Positions 23,868 through 35,216 of a stretch of DNA of 64,000 nucleotides are shown here, one piece after another. The DNA lies in the NCBI GenBank assembly GCA_021018995.1, contig CM037585.1, positions 72,294,646 through 72,358,645 on the forward strand, given 5' to 3'. The translations under genes were made by a program, and so were the position numbers. The notes beneath the pieces are model-generated. The model was not told the origin of the DNA and did no database searches. It saw only the letters and a program-made list of their open reading frames with translations. Within the stretch, counting starts at the first letter, position 1. The number at the start of each line of letters is the position of its first letter. The stretch is from Chloranthus sessilifolius (lineage: Eukaryota; Streptophyta; Magnoliopsida; Chloranthales; Chloranthaceae).

Positions 23868-26013
23868 AAATATAACAACACATCATAAATATCACAGGTA
23901 TGATCTCAATAGATTTTTCTTAGGTTTATACTTTTCTGTAATTAGTTTTTATTATTTTTTTCTTTCTTCTTGTTTATTGTAAATATTCCGTTAATATATA
24001 AAATTTTCTTTCTTGTTGACTAACTTTTATTTTTACTAACTGTGTAATTGTTACTAACATTTCTAACGTTTTTGTTATTTTTGTCTCTGAGAAGTAAAAT
24101 CATTGTGTTTTCCTCAAGTTTGGGGGAATATTCTTGATAGATTTTTTTTCACAATCGGTATGCAATAAGTGATATCAATAATTTTTAGGTGAATAATTTT
24201 TTAGTGTCCCCTATTTTTGTGCCAATGAGGGCATTGTCCGATTTAAGTTTGGGGGGATAAACAATTTCTGTGTACAATAGTTTTATAAGTAGTATAGCAG
24301 TAAGTCATTTAGTTTTGTAGAATTTTTTTCCAAACTTTTTGAATTTTAGTTGATTGTTACATAGGAATTATGATAAAAAAAATTGCAAATCTAGAAAACT
24401 TATGATTCATTATAGTAGAAATTCAATAATCAGAATTTAAAACAGTTACAATTCAGGCCTAGCTTGTTGAACATTGTATTAGAATGGATGTTTGAAACAA
24501 TAGATTGATCTAAACTGCAAGAATTTTAGACTATAATTTTAGAATTATAAACTAGTGAGCATTTGAGCCATATTTCCTCTTTTATTCAGAGAGCTGTTTC
24601 TTTTATTCAAGTCAATTTTTTTTTTTATACTTTCATACTGATATGAAATCTCATACTGCTGAATTTAGAATCAAAATATTCTATGATAACCAAATTTTTT
24701 GTCTAGAACTATCTATTGGAAATATTAAAGCAATAAGACATCTTTGCTAGTAAATTGTAAAGATGATCAAAGACCATATTTTATTAAATCAGAGCCAAAA
24801 AGCTAAAATCCTAGAATAAATTTTATCCATTGAACCCATATTAGAAGCCAAAATTGAATTTCCTTGTACCAAAAATCAGATAAACCTTTAACCATATATA
24901 CTACCCAAAGCTTTCAACTTTTAACCCATATATTTTCTGAGACTTTAGAATACAAAAGAAGGGAAGAAGAGGGAGTGGAAGGAGTAAAAAGCAAAAACAG
25001 ATAAGGGAAATGCTAAAAAGGGTACAATTGAAGAAATCAAAAGAAAAAAATAGGAAAGAATGAAAAATCATGAAGAACGATTTCTGAAAAAGAAGAACGA
25101 TTTTTAAGTAAAAAGCTTTCAAAGAGAAGAAATATTTTAAAAATAAATTAAAGAAATGGGATTTATAAAAAAAAATTAGGAGGAAGTTATCCAATTTATG
25201 GATACTTACTGAAGAAACGAAGAAGAAGTTGAAAAGATGGGAGAAAGAAGAGCTAAATTCTCAAAAAACTTTAAATCATTTTCTACCTTTTTTTAACACC
25301 TTCTGAAACCCAAAGCCCCATTACAAGTCGAAGGAAAGACCTCTTTGATTTACGATTTGTAAAAGCATAAGCCTAGTCAAGATATGGATACTAGATACTA
25401 TGGATTGTACAGGGATTTATATGAATAAAGTAGATTATCCTTCTCTATGAGATTGACAATTTTATCTTTGATTGAATTTTCCTAAAAAATATATTGAGAG
25501 AACCCAAAAAGTTTCAATACCCTTTTGAGAGTATGTCAATAGTAAGTTTTTGAATGAAAATATTTTCTAAATATGCAGTTTAAAATTTTTTATGAAGAAT
25601 AAACTATTCACTAATGCATATATCTCCCTACTTATTATGAATTGAAATTATTAGAGTTCTAATCAAGGATAACTATTATAATAGAAAATATGGACAAAAG
25701 ATTGGTAATTTTAGAAAATCATAACGATTCTGCGATGACCACCTTATTTAATATAGTTGGTGTACAAAATTAGTTTAGAATTTTTATTTTAATTTTTGAA
25801 AAATCTTAAAATGTTTTGAAGTTTGTAGGTAACTTCGCTGAAAACCTTCATGAGACTGCAACTCCTCCACTAGGGATTACCTAGGGGTTTAAAAGGCTAG
25901 TTGCATCTGCTAAATGCAATCGTGCTCCCTACGAAAGTGGCAATTTAATTTTTAATAAGATTTTTTATATTTTCTTGTTTGCTAGAGACTAGCAAAGCGT
26001 AAGTTTAGGGGTG
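23868..26013 (+). other. 3' untranslated region of element E with polypurine tract
   Basis: This is 2.1 kb of AT-rich sequence without supported genes. The same sequence occurs inverted at 54765-56124. The polypurine tract next to the 3' LTR is AAGTTTAGGGGTG (26001-26013). Two similar tracts lie further in, CAAGTTTGGGGGAATA near 24115 and AAGTTTGGGGGGATAA near 24245. Confidence 0.65.
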
Positions 26014-27488
26014 TGATCAGTCACATAATATACCAATTTATCACCCTTAACTTAATGATGCTAGTACTTAGTTTGCTACTAATAAGTTACTGATGTGCAG
26101 ATATTAAAGATAATCAGTAAAAGATAGCCATAATATTAATCTTTGTTAAAATAAACTCAAAAGAGCAGTAAAAGATGATTGAGCGAAAAAGATGATTCGT
26201 CAAATACTAAAAGACCAGAAATCATATTTTACGATTGAGCGCTGAAGCTACTAAAGAATAGAATGAGAAATTGTAATTTATGATTCTCCAGAAGTCGTTC
26301 AAAGTAAAGGCGATACAAAGAAGAAAACGATCAATCGTAATCCAGAGAATCGTCAACTAAGAGAAAGCTGTGTGAGTGAAAAATAGAAAATCATGATTTA
26401 TGATTTTCTAAGGAAAACTATAATAGAAGAAAGGAAACCATGATTTACAATTTTACAGAAAAAGCTTCCCGTTGCTGATGCCACTGCTGCTGATCACATG
26501 AAGATTTCCTCAATCATGAACAAAATTAGAAGAACTCTTGAATTAGAAGTTTGACTGATCACGAATCTGGGGGATTGATGAAGAAGAATCTTAAAGGGAA
26601 ATCTACTACTAAGTAAAAAGGAAGAAATTCAGAAACGCATCAACTAAGGAAAGCAAAGAAAGATAAAATTAGAATTAGAGTTATATTAGGATAGTTTTGT
26701 TTTTAGTTATTTCTTTTATTAGAATTAGAAGTCTTATAAACCGACTCCTTATGATCTATAAATAAGAGAGCCTGGGGTAGGAATAAGCATCGAAGAAATT
26801 TTCAACATCAATTGACGACTGAGGTTGGGTTTTCTTCCGATCAATTTAGAGGAAATTTTTATTGCTTTGTAGATTAGATATCCAAGTTTCTCAAGAGTAA
26901 TTGACGACTGTAATTGGAAGCTGAAGATTAGAGTAGATATCTGTAGTTTCTTAGAAGCAATTGATGACTGCGGTTAAGGAGTGAAAGATATAATTTTCAT
27001 TACTTTCTAGTTTAGATTTTATTTTCTTTTATTTCTTGCTTATAAATATCTTCAAATTTTAATTTGAATTGATGACTCAGATTGAGGCTTGCAGATTAGT
27101 ATAACGATTTTTACTTTTCCATCTTCAGTTTTCTAAAATTTGATTGACTCCCAAGTTTTAGGAGATTGTTGATTAGATTAAATCTGTATTGACAGGATTT
27201 TAGTATTGATTGACGACTAATGCTAGGAAACTTGATATATAGTATAATGGTACTGTTTAAATTCATAAATATCAGATAGCTAAAAATTTTGATTGACGAC
27301 CATAATCTGAAGAAGGATTAGGATTTATTTTCTATAAATTTAGTTTAGAAAAAATTCTTTATTCATATTTCTTCAGTAGCTTAGGATCTTAAAAGATAAG
27401 TATATGTTTTCATAAAAAATAAATTAATATAGTTTAACCTATCTCTGTGGGAACGATCATTTGTTAGTACTATAATTTCCATTGTGCA

Positions 27489-29658
27489 TGTCACAACCGC
27501 AGATTTTTGAGATGAGTGCACGGCACGCATACACACATAGGTATATGTGTTTCACAAGGAGACCAAAACGACCCAAATACATTAAGTGTGTACGTGGGAA
27601 ACACACTAGTATATCCCTAAAATTATAGATATAAAAGTGAAGGAGAGAGAGGAGCCCTTACGTAACTCTATTCTAACCTAAATAGAGAGAAGGAGAATAT
27701 AAAGAGAAAGAAGAAAAGAGCCTAGTAGAGAACTAGGGTTCGTCGAGACTTAGGTCGGCAAAGGAGATTAGAGGAAAGGATTGGAGGAAGAACCAGGGAG
27801 GCCAGTTAGTCTAGTGGAGTTTCAAATTATAAATCGAACCTGTGCGTGACTCATCGTCGGAGGTACGTTAAAAAAAAACATGATATATGCCTAGGAATGT
27901 TTTGAATAGCAGGAAGAATGTTGGATAAATGTTGCTTTGTATGAGATTAAGGTTAAAGGATGGATGGAAATCTGTTCTCGATCTGATCGAGGGACAAATC
28001 AGTGTTCCTCGCTCGAGCGAGGATGAACAGAGAAAAATATGACTCTGGGCTCGCTCGAGCGGTTCCTAAAACTAAAGGGGAGCTCGCTCGAGCGAGGGTC
28101 CGCAGTATAATTTGAAAGCTCGATTGAACCGCTCGAGCAACCTCGATTTAACCGCTCGAGCGAGGTCAAGAGACCGCTCGAGCGAGGTCAAGTGACCGCT
28201 CGAGCGGGTATAAATGGCCGCGCAAGCGAGGTCTGGTGACCACTCAGATCTTGGTTTTCAAATGTAAGAAACTTGGGAGTCACACACCCCAATGACTTTA
28301 GATCGTTCTAAAACTATTTTTTTAAAATGTAGGTTGATGCATTATAACCTCTTACAACTCACGAAAGCAAAAGGCTCTTGAGATTCAGAATATTCTTGAA
28401 ACATGTGCATTATTCCGTGAACTCATATGCATAGTATAGTCTATTTAAATAGTTATATATTCCATGAACCCTCATGATAAGGGTGTGTGTGTGTGTTGCA
28501 ATGCGAAAAATCCTGAGGTCCCCAGGGGACGAAAAATCAAGTGGTTAAATCAAAGAAGGGTGAAATAGAAGCATGGGGCATCCCAGGGATGCGTAAGAAA
28601 ACTAACAGAGAAACAAAGGTAACGTGGTAAGGCCTAATGTAATATATTTAGCACAATCACGGTGAATAACTATATGTAAAGCACATTGATATTTTTATTA
28701 TTTAAGGTTGATTAGAATACCCCACCGACGTGGCGGGATACCCACGACTGACACGACACGACAGATACCTGACTGCACGGCGGCCAATCCGTACATTTAT
28801 AGCACATCCCAGGGATGTAGATTGAGAATAGACCCCGCCGCCTATGAGAAAGGGGCTCGGGCAGTATTCCCAGGGAATACATATAACAACTGTCTAGTTA
28901 GACGACGATGGCGGGTATTCCATCGGGGCTCGATGCTATATTGCTCGAGGACTACTTAAGTTAAGATTTAAGTGATTAGGCCAAATTCACAACCAAACTA
29001 ATAAGGAGATTAAACAAAACTATGCTAAGTAGTGGTCGGAAATTATTGGGTTATTCCTGTTACTCAAATTATTGTCCATAAGTGACTTCTTGAAAATTCT
29101 ATGCTTTTTACGTTGCTGACATATGTGTGAAGGTTGATCTATATGTTCTTTTGTTTTCCCTACGGAGCTAGGATGTAGCTCACCCCTTAGACTATACGTC
29201 GCAGGTCCAGGACTAGCGGCAGCAAAGACTTCGGGAGAAGTTAATCCAAGGGCCTCGGTGTTCGTGGCCACAGAAGAGTCAGAACCTCCTCCTGAGGAAT
29301 TCTTCTAGGAAACCCGCTGCATACTCTGAGAGTGAGTTGAGGGAGTACTATGTATGGCTTGGTATATCGAGCCTCTTTATTTCGAATGCTTTAATTTCTG
29401 TCTCTTGATAAAACATCTAGAATGAATAATTATCATTTAACTTTTGAGTATGTCCTTATGTCCATGAATTGGCATGGGACAAGGACAGCCTTGCGAGACC
29501 AAATATATTGTTTTGAGATTTCGATTTAGGGTAGCTGCGTGTGCTTCAATTTCAGTTTTGGCTTGTATATATCAATGTGTTGTAAAGGACCCAGCGCACG
29601 GCCTTGAGGGTCGTGCTGATGGCACGGATTCCGGGATGCCGAAATTCGGGCTGTCACA
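27489..29658 (+). mobile_element. Solo Tekay-type LTR H in the 3' LTR of E
   Basis: This 2170-bp LTR starts TGTCACAACCGCAG and ends TTCGGGCTGTCACA. A perfect target-site duplication gtgca lies at 27484-27488 and 29659-29663. It contains the stem sequence GGAGCTAGGATGTAGCTCACC (near 29165-29185), also seen in the LTRs of the element at 40051, and a CTCGAG array. It has no internal region and no gene. Confidence 0.88.
27995..28220. repeat. CGCTCGAGCG palindrome array in LTR H
   Basis: About eight copies occur. The later ones are embedded in near-tandem units of about 24 bases built on GACCGCTCGAGCGAGGTCAA (28150-28215), which is itself a longer palindrome. Copies flanked by CTCG extend the palindrome to CTCGCTCGAGCGAG. 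Confidence 0.85.
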
Positions 29659-29714
29659 GTGCACTTGTAATAGGTTAAGACTTAATTAAAGATGACACAT
29701 ACAAGTCGCTAACA

Positions 29715-30014
29715 GTGCTCGCGCGACGACGCTTCGTATGTGAATCGGTTTCCTCATCTGCTCGTTGTTGATGGATCTCTTCACTTATTTATAGGGTGGA
29801 GATCAAAAAATTATAAGCATTCAAAAATATATAAATTATAAGCACAAACTTCTTATTTGAAGCGATAAGAAGCGATGATGCAACGATTGAGAAGCGATGG
29901 CTCTACGAGATAGAAGCGACGGCGTAACGATAGATAAGTGCCATCGCTTCCTTGTGAATATATTTTCTTGTTAGCCCGTTATTCATTTATTTTTTGTCTA
30001 ATATAGGGACTGTA
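29715..30014 (+). other. MULE 5' region upstream of the transposase
   Basis: The sequence is rich in GAAGCGAYGAYG words (29720-29770 and 29860-29960), the same class as the right arm. Just before the gene a pyrimidine-rich tract and TATAG at 30006 look like a 3' splice site, so an intron in the 5' UTR is plausible. Joined across element E, it continues the sequence at 7540-7577. Confidence 0.45.
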
Positions 30015-32336
30015 ATGGACTCGATTGAAAGATTCAATGTAGGTGGTGTTGATTTAAATTTCACCGCTGAGACAGTTTCTTTAGAAGGAGTTCCGCTTGG
30101 GGGTGATAGGGATATCGAAATGCTGGATTCTTATGGAGGTGCCGAGAATACAAGCGAGGAATGGAAGCCACGTATGGGCTTGAAATTCCAATATGAAGAC
30201 GAAGCATATAACTTCTATAATTTATACATGAAGAAAGTTGGTTTTAGTTTCAGGAAAAGTAACATTTATAAATCCGCAAAGGGGCAGATTATAAAGAGAA
30301 AATATGTATGTTCGTTTGAAGGGTTCAAGCAGTCTGACGAGCATAAAATACATACTAATATAAAGTGTTCAAGAGATAACAGATGCGGATGTGAGGTAAG
30401 GTTAAAGATTAGGATCGACGAGCAAAAGTTATGGGAGGTTATGGAATTTAGAGAGCCTCATAATCATCAGTTGTATACACCTACAAAGGTGAAGGAACTA
30501 TAATCACATAACAAGATTAACGGGGCAAGTAAATCATTGATAGGAGCATTTGATGAAATAATTCCTCCAAAGATTTCTGCTATTTTGTCAAGTTTGGATG
30601 GAGAGGCTAGCGTGACGATAAACCCTCAACAAACTTGAGATTACTTAAAGAAGATAAGAAAGTCGAGTAACATCTATTCGATGTGCACGACCATGATCAA
30701 GACCTTCATTGATAGGCAGAATAAAGGAGATGATTTCTTCTTTGAAGCTAAACTAGACGAAGAATGTTGTATGCATAGTATATTTTGGGTTAATCATATG
30801 TCACGGATGACATATCAATAGTTCGGTGATGTTGTAGTATTCGACACCACGTAGAAAACAAACAAATTGCTGCTACCATTCGCCCCATTCACGGGAGTCA
30901 ACAATCATTAGCAGACGATACTTTTTGAATGTGCATTACTCGCAGATGAGATGGAGGAGACATTCATTTGGTTGTTTAAAATATGGTTGAAGTGCATGGG
31001 TGATAAGAAACCTAATGCAATCATCACCGATCAATGCAACAAGATGAGCAAGGCCATCTCTGAAGTTCTTCTCGGGACCATGCACATAGGGAGGAATGAA
31101 TTCAACCATCTCTTTCAGCTGAATGTAAAGTTTAAAATTTTTGAGAGAAAGAACAATCAGTGCAAGTTCAGTCAAATGATTTATGATTTCGAAAGGAGAT
31201 GGGTAGAACTTGTCGAGGATTTTCAATTGCAAGATAACGCGTGGTTGAAATAAATGTATGCTCTTAGAAAGAAATGGATTCCATGCTACCTGAGCGATAC
31301 CTTTTGGGTCGGCATGACCACTATGCAATGCAAAGAAAATATAAATTCTTTCTTCGATACCTATGTCAATGTCCAGACGTGTTTGACAGAATTTGTCAAG
31401 CAATATGATCTTACCGTCCAATCTCGTTGTGATAAAGAAAATAGGAAGGATGTCGTCTTAATGTCTATGACACTGGAGCTCTTGTTCGCGAATTCAATCG
31501 AGAAGCATGCCGCTGCTGTGTATACGGGAACCATGTTCGATAGATTCTACTCTGAGTTCTAAATGTTTGCCTCTTTTAAGTGCCAAAAGGTGGTTGAAGA
31601 GGAAGTCAGAGTGGTTCTTATATACCAACTGTGTAGAAGTGGTGGGAATGGCATAGAGGATAGCGGTCGAACATTCAAAGTTCATTTCAAGTGTGGAGAT
31701 GCCATGGCTACTTGTGATTGCAAGCACTTTGAGATAGAGGGTTTGTTGTGTTCTAACATCGTCAAAGTTTACTTTAGGGAAGAGGTAGACTAAATTCCTT
31801 CTAAGTATATTCTACGTCGATGGACGAAAGATGTTAGATATAGTATTGTATGTTTGAGGGTGAATGCCAAAGAGGATTCCAATTCTGTCTCTACGATGAA
31901 AATATGGAAGGTGAGAGAAGCTGAACTGAAATTAATTCAGTTGGGGATAAAATTGAATATCTTGGTGGATTACATATTGGAAGGGATGATGAAACTATTA
32001 GAAGGTGTAGAAGCCATTAGAACGAAAGAGGATAATGAAAGAGCAACTAGCATCACGTCATGTCCGGGTGACTCCTCCCAGCCTAGCGACAAAATTTCAT
32101 TGCAAGACCATGCCAACATTACAGTGCGAGATCCAATATGATGTGCCATCAAAGGTAGGCTAAGCAACAATAAAAGAATGAAGTCTGGAATGGAAGTTGG
32201 TTTAAAATAATCACAAAAGAAGAGATGCCATTGTAAGGGCTGTGGTAAGTTGGGTCATAAAATCACAATTTGTGCGCTTTTGATGGTCAGGATGATGGTT
32301 GATAGTACTGGACAGAGCAAACAGAACAGGGGATGA
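30015..32336 (+). pseudogene. FAR1/FRS-type MULE transposase, inactivated by stops only
   Basis: This is a transposase of the Mutator-like FAR1 group, which would bind the terminal repeats and cut DNA. A single frame runs the whole way from the ATG at 30015. A FAR1 DNA-binding domain is at 30165-30490 (FQYEDEAYNFYNLYMKKVGF, then EPHNHQLY). The MULE core has FGDVVVFDTT (near 30822-30850), LFECALLADE, ETFIWLFKIWL and IITDQ (near 31020). A SWIM zinc finger CDCKHFEIEGLLCSN is at 31713-31757. A C-terminal knuckle CKGCGKLGHKITIC is at 32232-32273. Ten in-frame stops (30501, 30636, 30819, 30852, 30909, 31251, 31560, 31791, 32139, 32208) kill it, yet no frameshift is needed. In SWIM the last ligand His is Asn (31755). 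An earlier start at a TTG is not credible. Confidence 0.88.
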
Positions 32337-32569
32337 GGGAACGTGCTGTCTCACGGAGTCACACTGATTCAATTTCATAAAAAGTGCAATCGCTTGGCCT
32401 AGGTAGTGCAGATGCTTCACATTCGAAGCGTCATCACTTCGTATATGAAGCATGGGCGCATCTATTCGATTAGTTGGCGCTAATTTTTGATGCACTGATG
32501 CTTCGATACAGTGCATCTGTGCTTATCTGACCAGAGCTGTATTTGTTATCATGTGACTAGCCTATGGTA
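32337..32569. other. MULE right subterminal arm, first part
   Basis: No gene is seen. CATTCGAAGCGTCATCACTTCG at about 32409-32430 and its surroundings resemble, in inverted orientation, the arm at 29720-29750. The CACTA element is inserted at 32570, and the arm resumes at 39602. Confidence 0.45.
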
Positions 32570-32669
32570 CACTATGTGAAAATGAGAAAAAAACAATAAT
32601 AATAGTGTAAAAGGAACTACTGCTTGAAGCAGTGCTAAACACATCGACAACTGAAATAGGCGGGTAGTT

Positions 32670-32713
32670 GTATAATTGTTAAGAGGGAAAACTTGCCCTT
32701 TTAACAATTATAC
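32670..32713. repeat. Imperfect hairpin near the CACTA left end
   Basis: GTATAATTGTTAAGAGGG pairs with CCCTTTTAACAATTATAC across an 8-base loop (one bulge). It ends directly at the TATA-like CTATAAATA. It may be a remnant of a small inverted-repeat element or a promoter structure. Confidence 0.75.
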
Positions 32714-34291
32714 CCTATAAATACTAAAATGTGAAAAAAAGTAGAAATTAATTGAAAACTCATACCCATCTATCTTCCTCATTCTTTCCCTACTACCAAA
32801 CCCTAGTTCCTCATTGCTGCACAAAGTTTTCAAACAAGAGAATTACCTATCGAACTGGCCATCAGGTATGCTGCCCTTTATTATTATTTCTGATTGGTAA
32901 TAATCACCATACTCATCATCAATATCATTGGTGTTAATTGGGGGTCTGGTGTTCTGCTATTTTATTATAGGCTTTGTTTAATTCATTGCGCCGGAAGATT
33001 TCAAGAATGGTTTGTTGGTTTTAGGAGGCGATGGGTGCTACTTCAATAAAGAGGCAGCGCAAGTTTCATTCTCTGTGTCAATAAAATTCAGTTTTTTATT
33101 TTTATTTTTGTTCCTTCTCTCTAGTAATTTTTATTTGCATTCCTGGTTTTTCTGTTAGAATATGGAATGTAGATAATTATAAAGATCGTTGCTGGGAATG
33201 GTGTTGGCAAAATACTTGTTGGCATGTCCCTAACTCGTTCCTTTTTTTTTCTTTGATGATTAAAACTCGTGCTGCTTGTTTGGATGCGTTTCTTGATTCA
33301 ATCATTTTTTTAGATGGCTATCACATTTTTCATATGAGATAATGCCATACAACACATTTAACATTTACATGTTCAAACAAAGAAATGCTATTCCCAATTT
33401 CTTTTTTTTACCTGCGAGGTGAATTTGGGGGTAGTAGACCTTGGGATCAGGAACCCAGTGGTCTTGCCAACGATTTGTCTCCCTACCCATTACTCCGATG
33501 CACGTATAAGTGGGAGCGTGCGACTTCGGAGGCAGGGATGTAGCAATAGGGACACCCCAGTCGGGTCCTAACAGGTTCGGACACCCTCCGTTGATTTCTT
33601 TGTTTGAATAGGAAGGTGGTTTTACAATATATTAAATAATGGATGAGTATTTATTTATTTTTAGGTCATCTACAACAACTGATACCCTTGGATCTCGTCA
33701 CCCCCATGTCCCATCCATTTGAGGTTTGCTTTGTGTGTCCTATCTTTTGACTCATTTATGACTAGAGTGAACTCTCTGTCACCTCATATTCCGTATAACT
33801 TCTTACTACTCTACTCCAAAATTTTCTCCTAGTTCTTTGTGCTTTTGTCTCATTAAACCTTTGTATAGAGGGCTGTTTCAGGTGTTCAATGGACATGTCT
33901 AATCAATCTCAAACAAGATTCTTTGGTTTTCTCCTTCCTCCATACTCATTCCTTGTTTTTATCCTTTCTTGTTACTCCACACATCTAAATTAGCACATGG
34001 CCGCAAAGTATATTAGGAGAAAAATGTAAGCACATTTTAAGGAGAGATGGTCCCATTCATCTTGTGATAGGAAATTTGGATGGGAAGAAGTAATAGGGTA
34101 ATCTTAAAATGTGCTTCATTTGATTTAGTAATTGTCTTGCATGAACTACCCATGTGTATGAACCTCTTCACTTGGAAAAATAATATAATTTTTTTATAAT
34201 CGAATAGGATATTTTAAATTGAATTTTGATGAAAATCTTTCGGTGATTCATATTCGGTGGAAATTGGTATCATTCTTAGAAATGTTAATAG
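32714..34291. other. CACTA interior, no recognised gene
   Basis: It begins with promoter-like and leader-like sequence (CTATAAATA, then CAAACCCTAGTTCCTC near 32800 and CATCAGGTATGC near 32860). The rest is T-rich and intron-like. One short reading frame at 33030 ([17 protein letters not shown]) is unrecognised. A possible minus-strand SINE lies near 33405-33590 (GGTTCCTGATCCC B-box-like sequence and an A-rich end on that strand), but its flanking repeat is too simple to trust. Confidence 0.4.
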
Positions 34292-34469
34292 GGGCTATTG
34301 CTTGGTTCAATGGTAAAAGGCTTGGGCTGTCAAGCGTGAAGATGAGTCTGGAGAGCAGTCACTTTGCATGTAAAAAGCCAGAGGTTAGGCCTGTATCCTG
34401 ACTATTCCTCCCAACACTCTACATACAGGACCAACATTGGGTAATGGCCTTTTTTAGAAATGTTAATAG
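34276..34469 (+). mobile_element. SINE with 16-bp target-site duplications
   Basis: The body at 34292-34453 is about 162 bp. It has an A-box-like TGGTTCAATGG near its start and ends GGGTAATGGCCTTTTT. It is flanked by the identical 16-mer TTAGAAATGTTAATAG (34276-34291 and 34454-34469). The size, T-tail and internal promoter suggest a tRNA-derived plant SINE of the Au kind; the family name is from memory of the consensus. Confidence 0.8.
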
Positions 34470-34925
34470 AATATATAAAAATGTGTTATAAGGTCAATGA
34501 AGTAGAAACTATGGTTTTGCTTGAAGGTACATGATAAATTCTTCTAGATTATTGGATCCATTTATAAGAAGGTGACGTCTAAACCTTATTAGGTCGGCAT
34601 CATGAAAACTTGTCTGTGGAGATATCCTCATGTAATTTAGGAAATTGAGAGATCAATTTCTTCATAATTACCTTTTGCCACACTCGAAGGGATGCAAAGG
34701 GGCTGTGGCTACACTTTTTTCAAGTTGTAACATGAAATTCTCTATCTATTTGGATTTCATACTGTTCCAATTTAGTGTTATATTTCCATTAATAATTTTT
34801 GGTCCTGTCCTTCATTTGATTTAATAATTTTCACTTAGTACATGCAAAAACAGGTGTAGGGGTTCATACACATGAGTAGTGTGTGTTCATGGAACAAGAT
34901 CTCCAATGTCCAAAAGCACAAAAGC

Positions 34926-35015
34926 AGGTTCAACTTTGGGGTTGGGACTACAATCTGGAGGTCGCAAGTCCTTTCCCATCTTACCCATCATTAGGAAAAA
35001 AAAAATAGGTTCAAC
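34926..35015 (+). mobile_element. Truncated SINE-like fragment
   Basis: A 72-base insert has a B-box-like GGTCGCAAGTCC and an A-rich tail. It is flanked by aggttcaac at 34926-34934 and 35007-35015. Only the 3' half of a SINE would be present. Confidence 0.45.
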
Positions 35016-35098
35016 AGGGATACCGAACTACCTGCACTTCAAAATAGCTATACTACGAACAAAATAGCAAAACTTAACAGTTTGCAATCACTACAATC

Positions 35099-35216
35099 AT
35101 GAGTAACGGTCATGGAAACCCTCCAGACACAAGACACAGAAACCAGCAGCCAACCCATGATGACAGTGATATGAAGAAACATGTCATAAAGTTGCTAAGA
35201 AAGGAGAATCACATAG
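35099..35216 (+). other. Short reading frame in CACTA, cut by solo LTR G
   Basis: It reads MSNGHGNPPDTRHRNQQPTH and continues to the LTR insertion at 35217. Beyond the LTR the frame closes after about eight codons. I do not recognise it. It may be an exon of a CACTA protein or a captured host fragment. Confidence 0.25.

Larger units (their letters stand above)
7578..29714 (+). mobile_element. Non-autonomous Athila-like retrotransposon E, with nested insertions
   Basis: This element has two matching LTRs, a primer site, a gag pseudogene, an envelope-like pseudogene and a polypurine tract. It has no protease, RT, RNase H or integrase. Without solo LTRs C and H it is about 10.2 kb. The flanks gcgcc (7573-7577) and gtgct (29715-29719) differ only by C/T changes and are a plausible decayed target-site duplication. 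Outside them the MULE sequence continues. Movement would have needed enzymes from an autonomous relative; loss of pol by later deletion is the alternative. Confidence 0.8.
26014..29714 (+). mobile_element. 3' LTR of element E, interrupted by solo LTR H
   Basis: It starts TGATCAGTCACATAATATACC and ends CGCTAACA. Without LTR H it is about 1.53 kb, matching the 5' LTR at 7578-9121 with scattered substitutions and a few small indels. LTR H splits it 230 bases before the 3' end of the matching region. Confidence 0.85.

Noticed and set aside
24901-25194. Phe/Leu-rich minus-strand ORF resembling a membrane protein
   Set aside because: It arises from A-rich untranslated DNA on the other strand. The inverted copy in element F does not keep the frame.
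31254-31793. Separate small genes downstream of the FAR1-domain ORF
   Set aside because: They are in the same frame and match consecutive parts of one transposase, so they are pieces of a single stopped gene.
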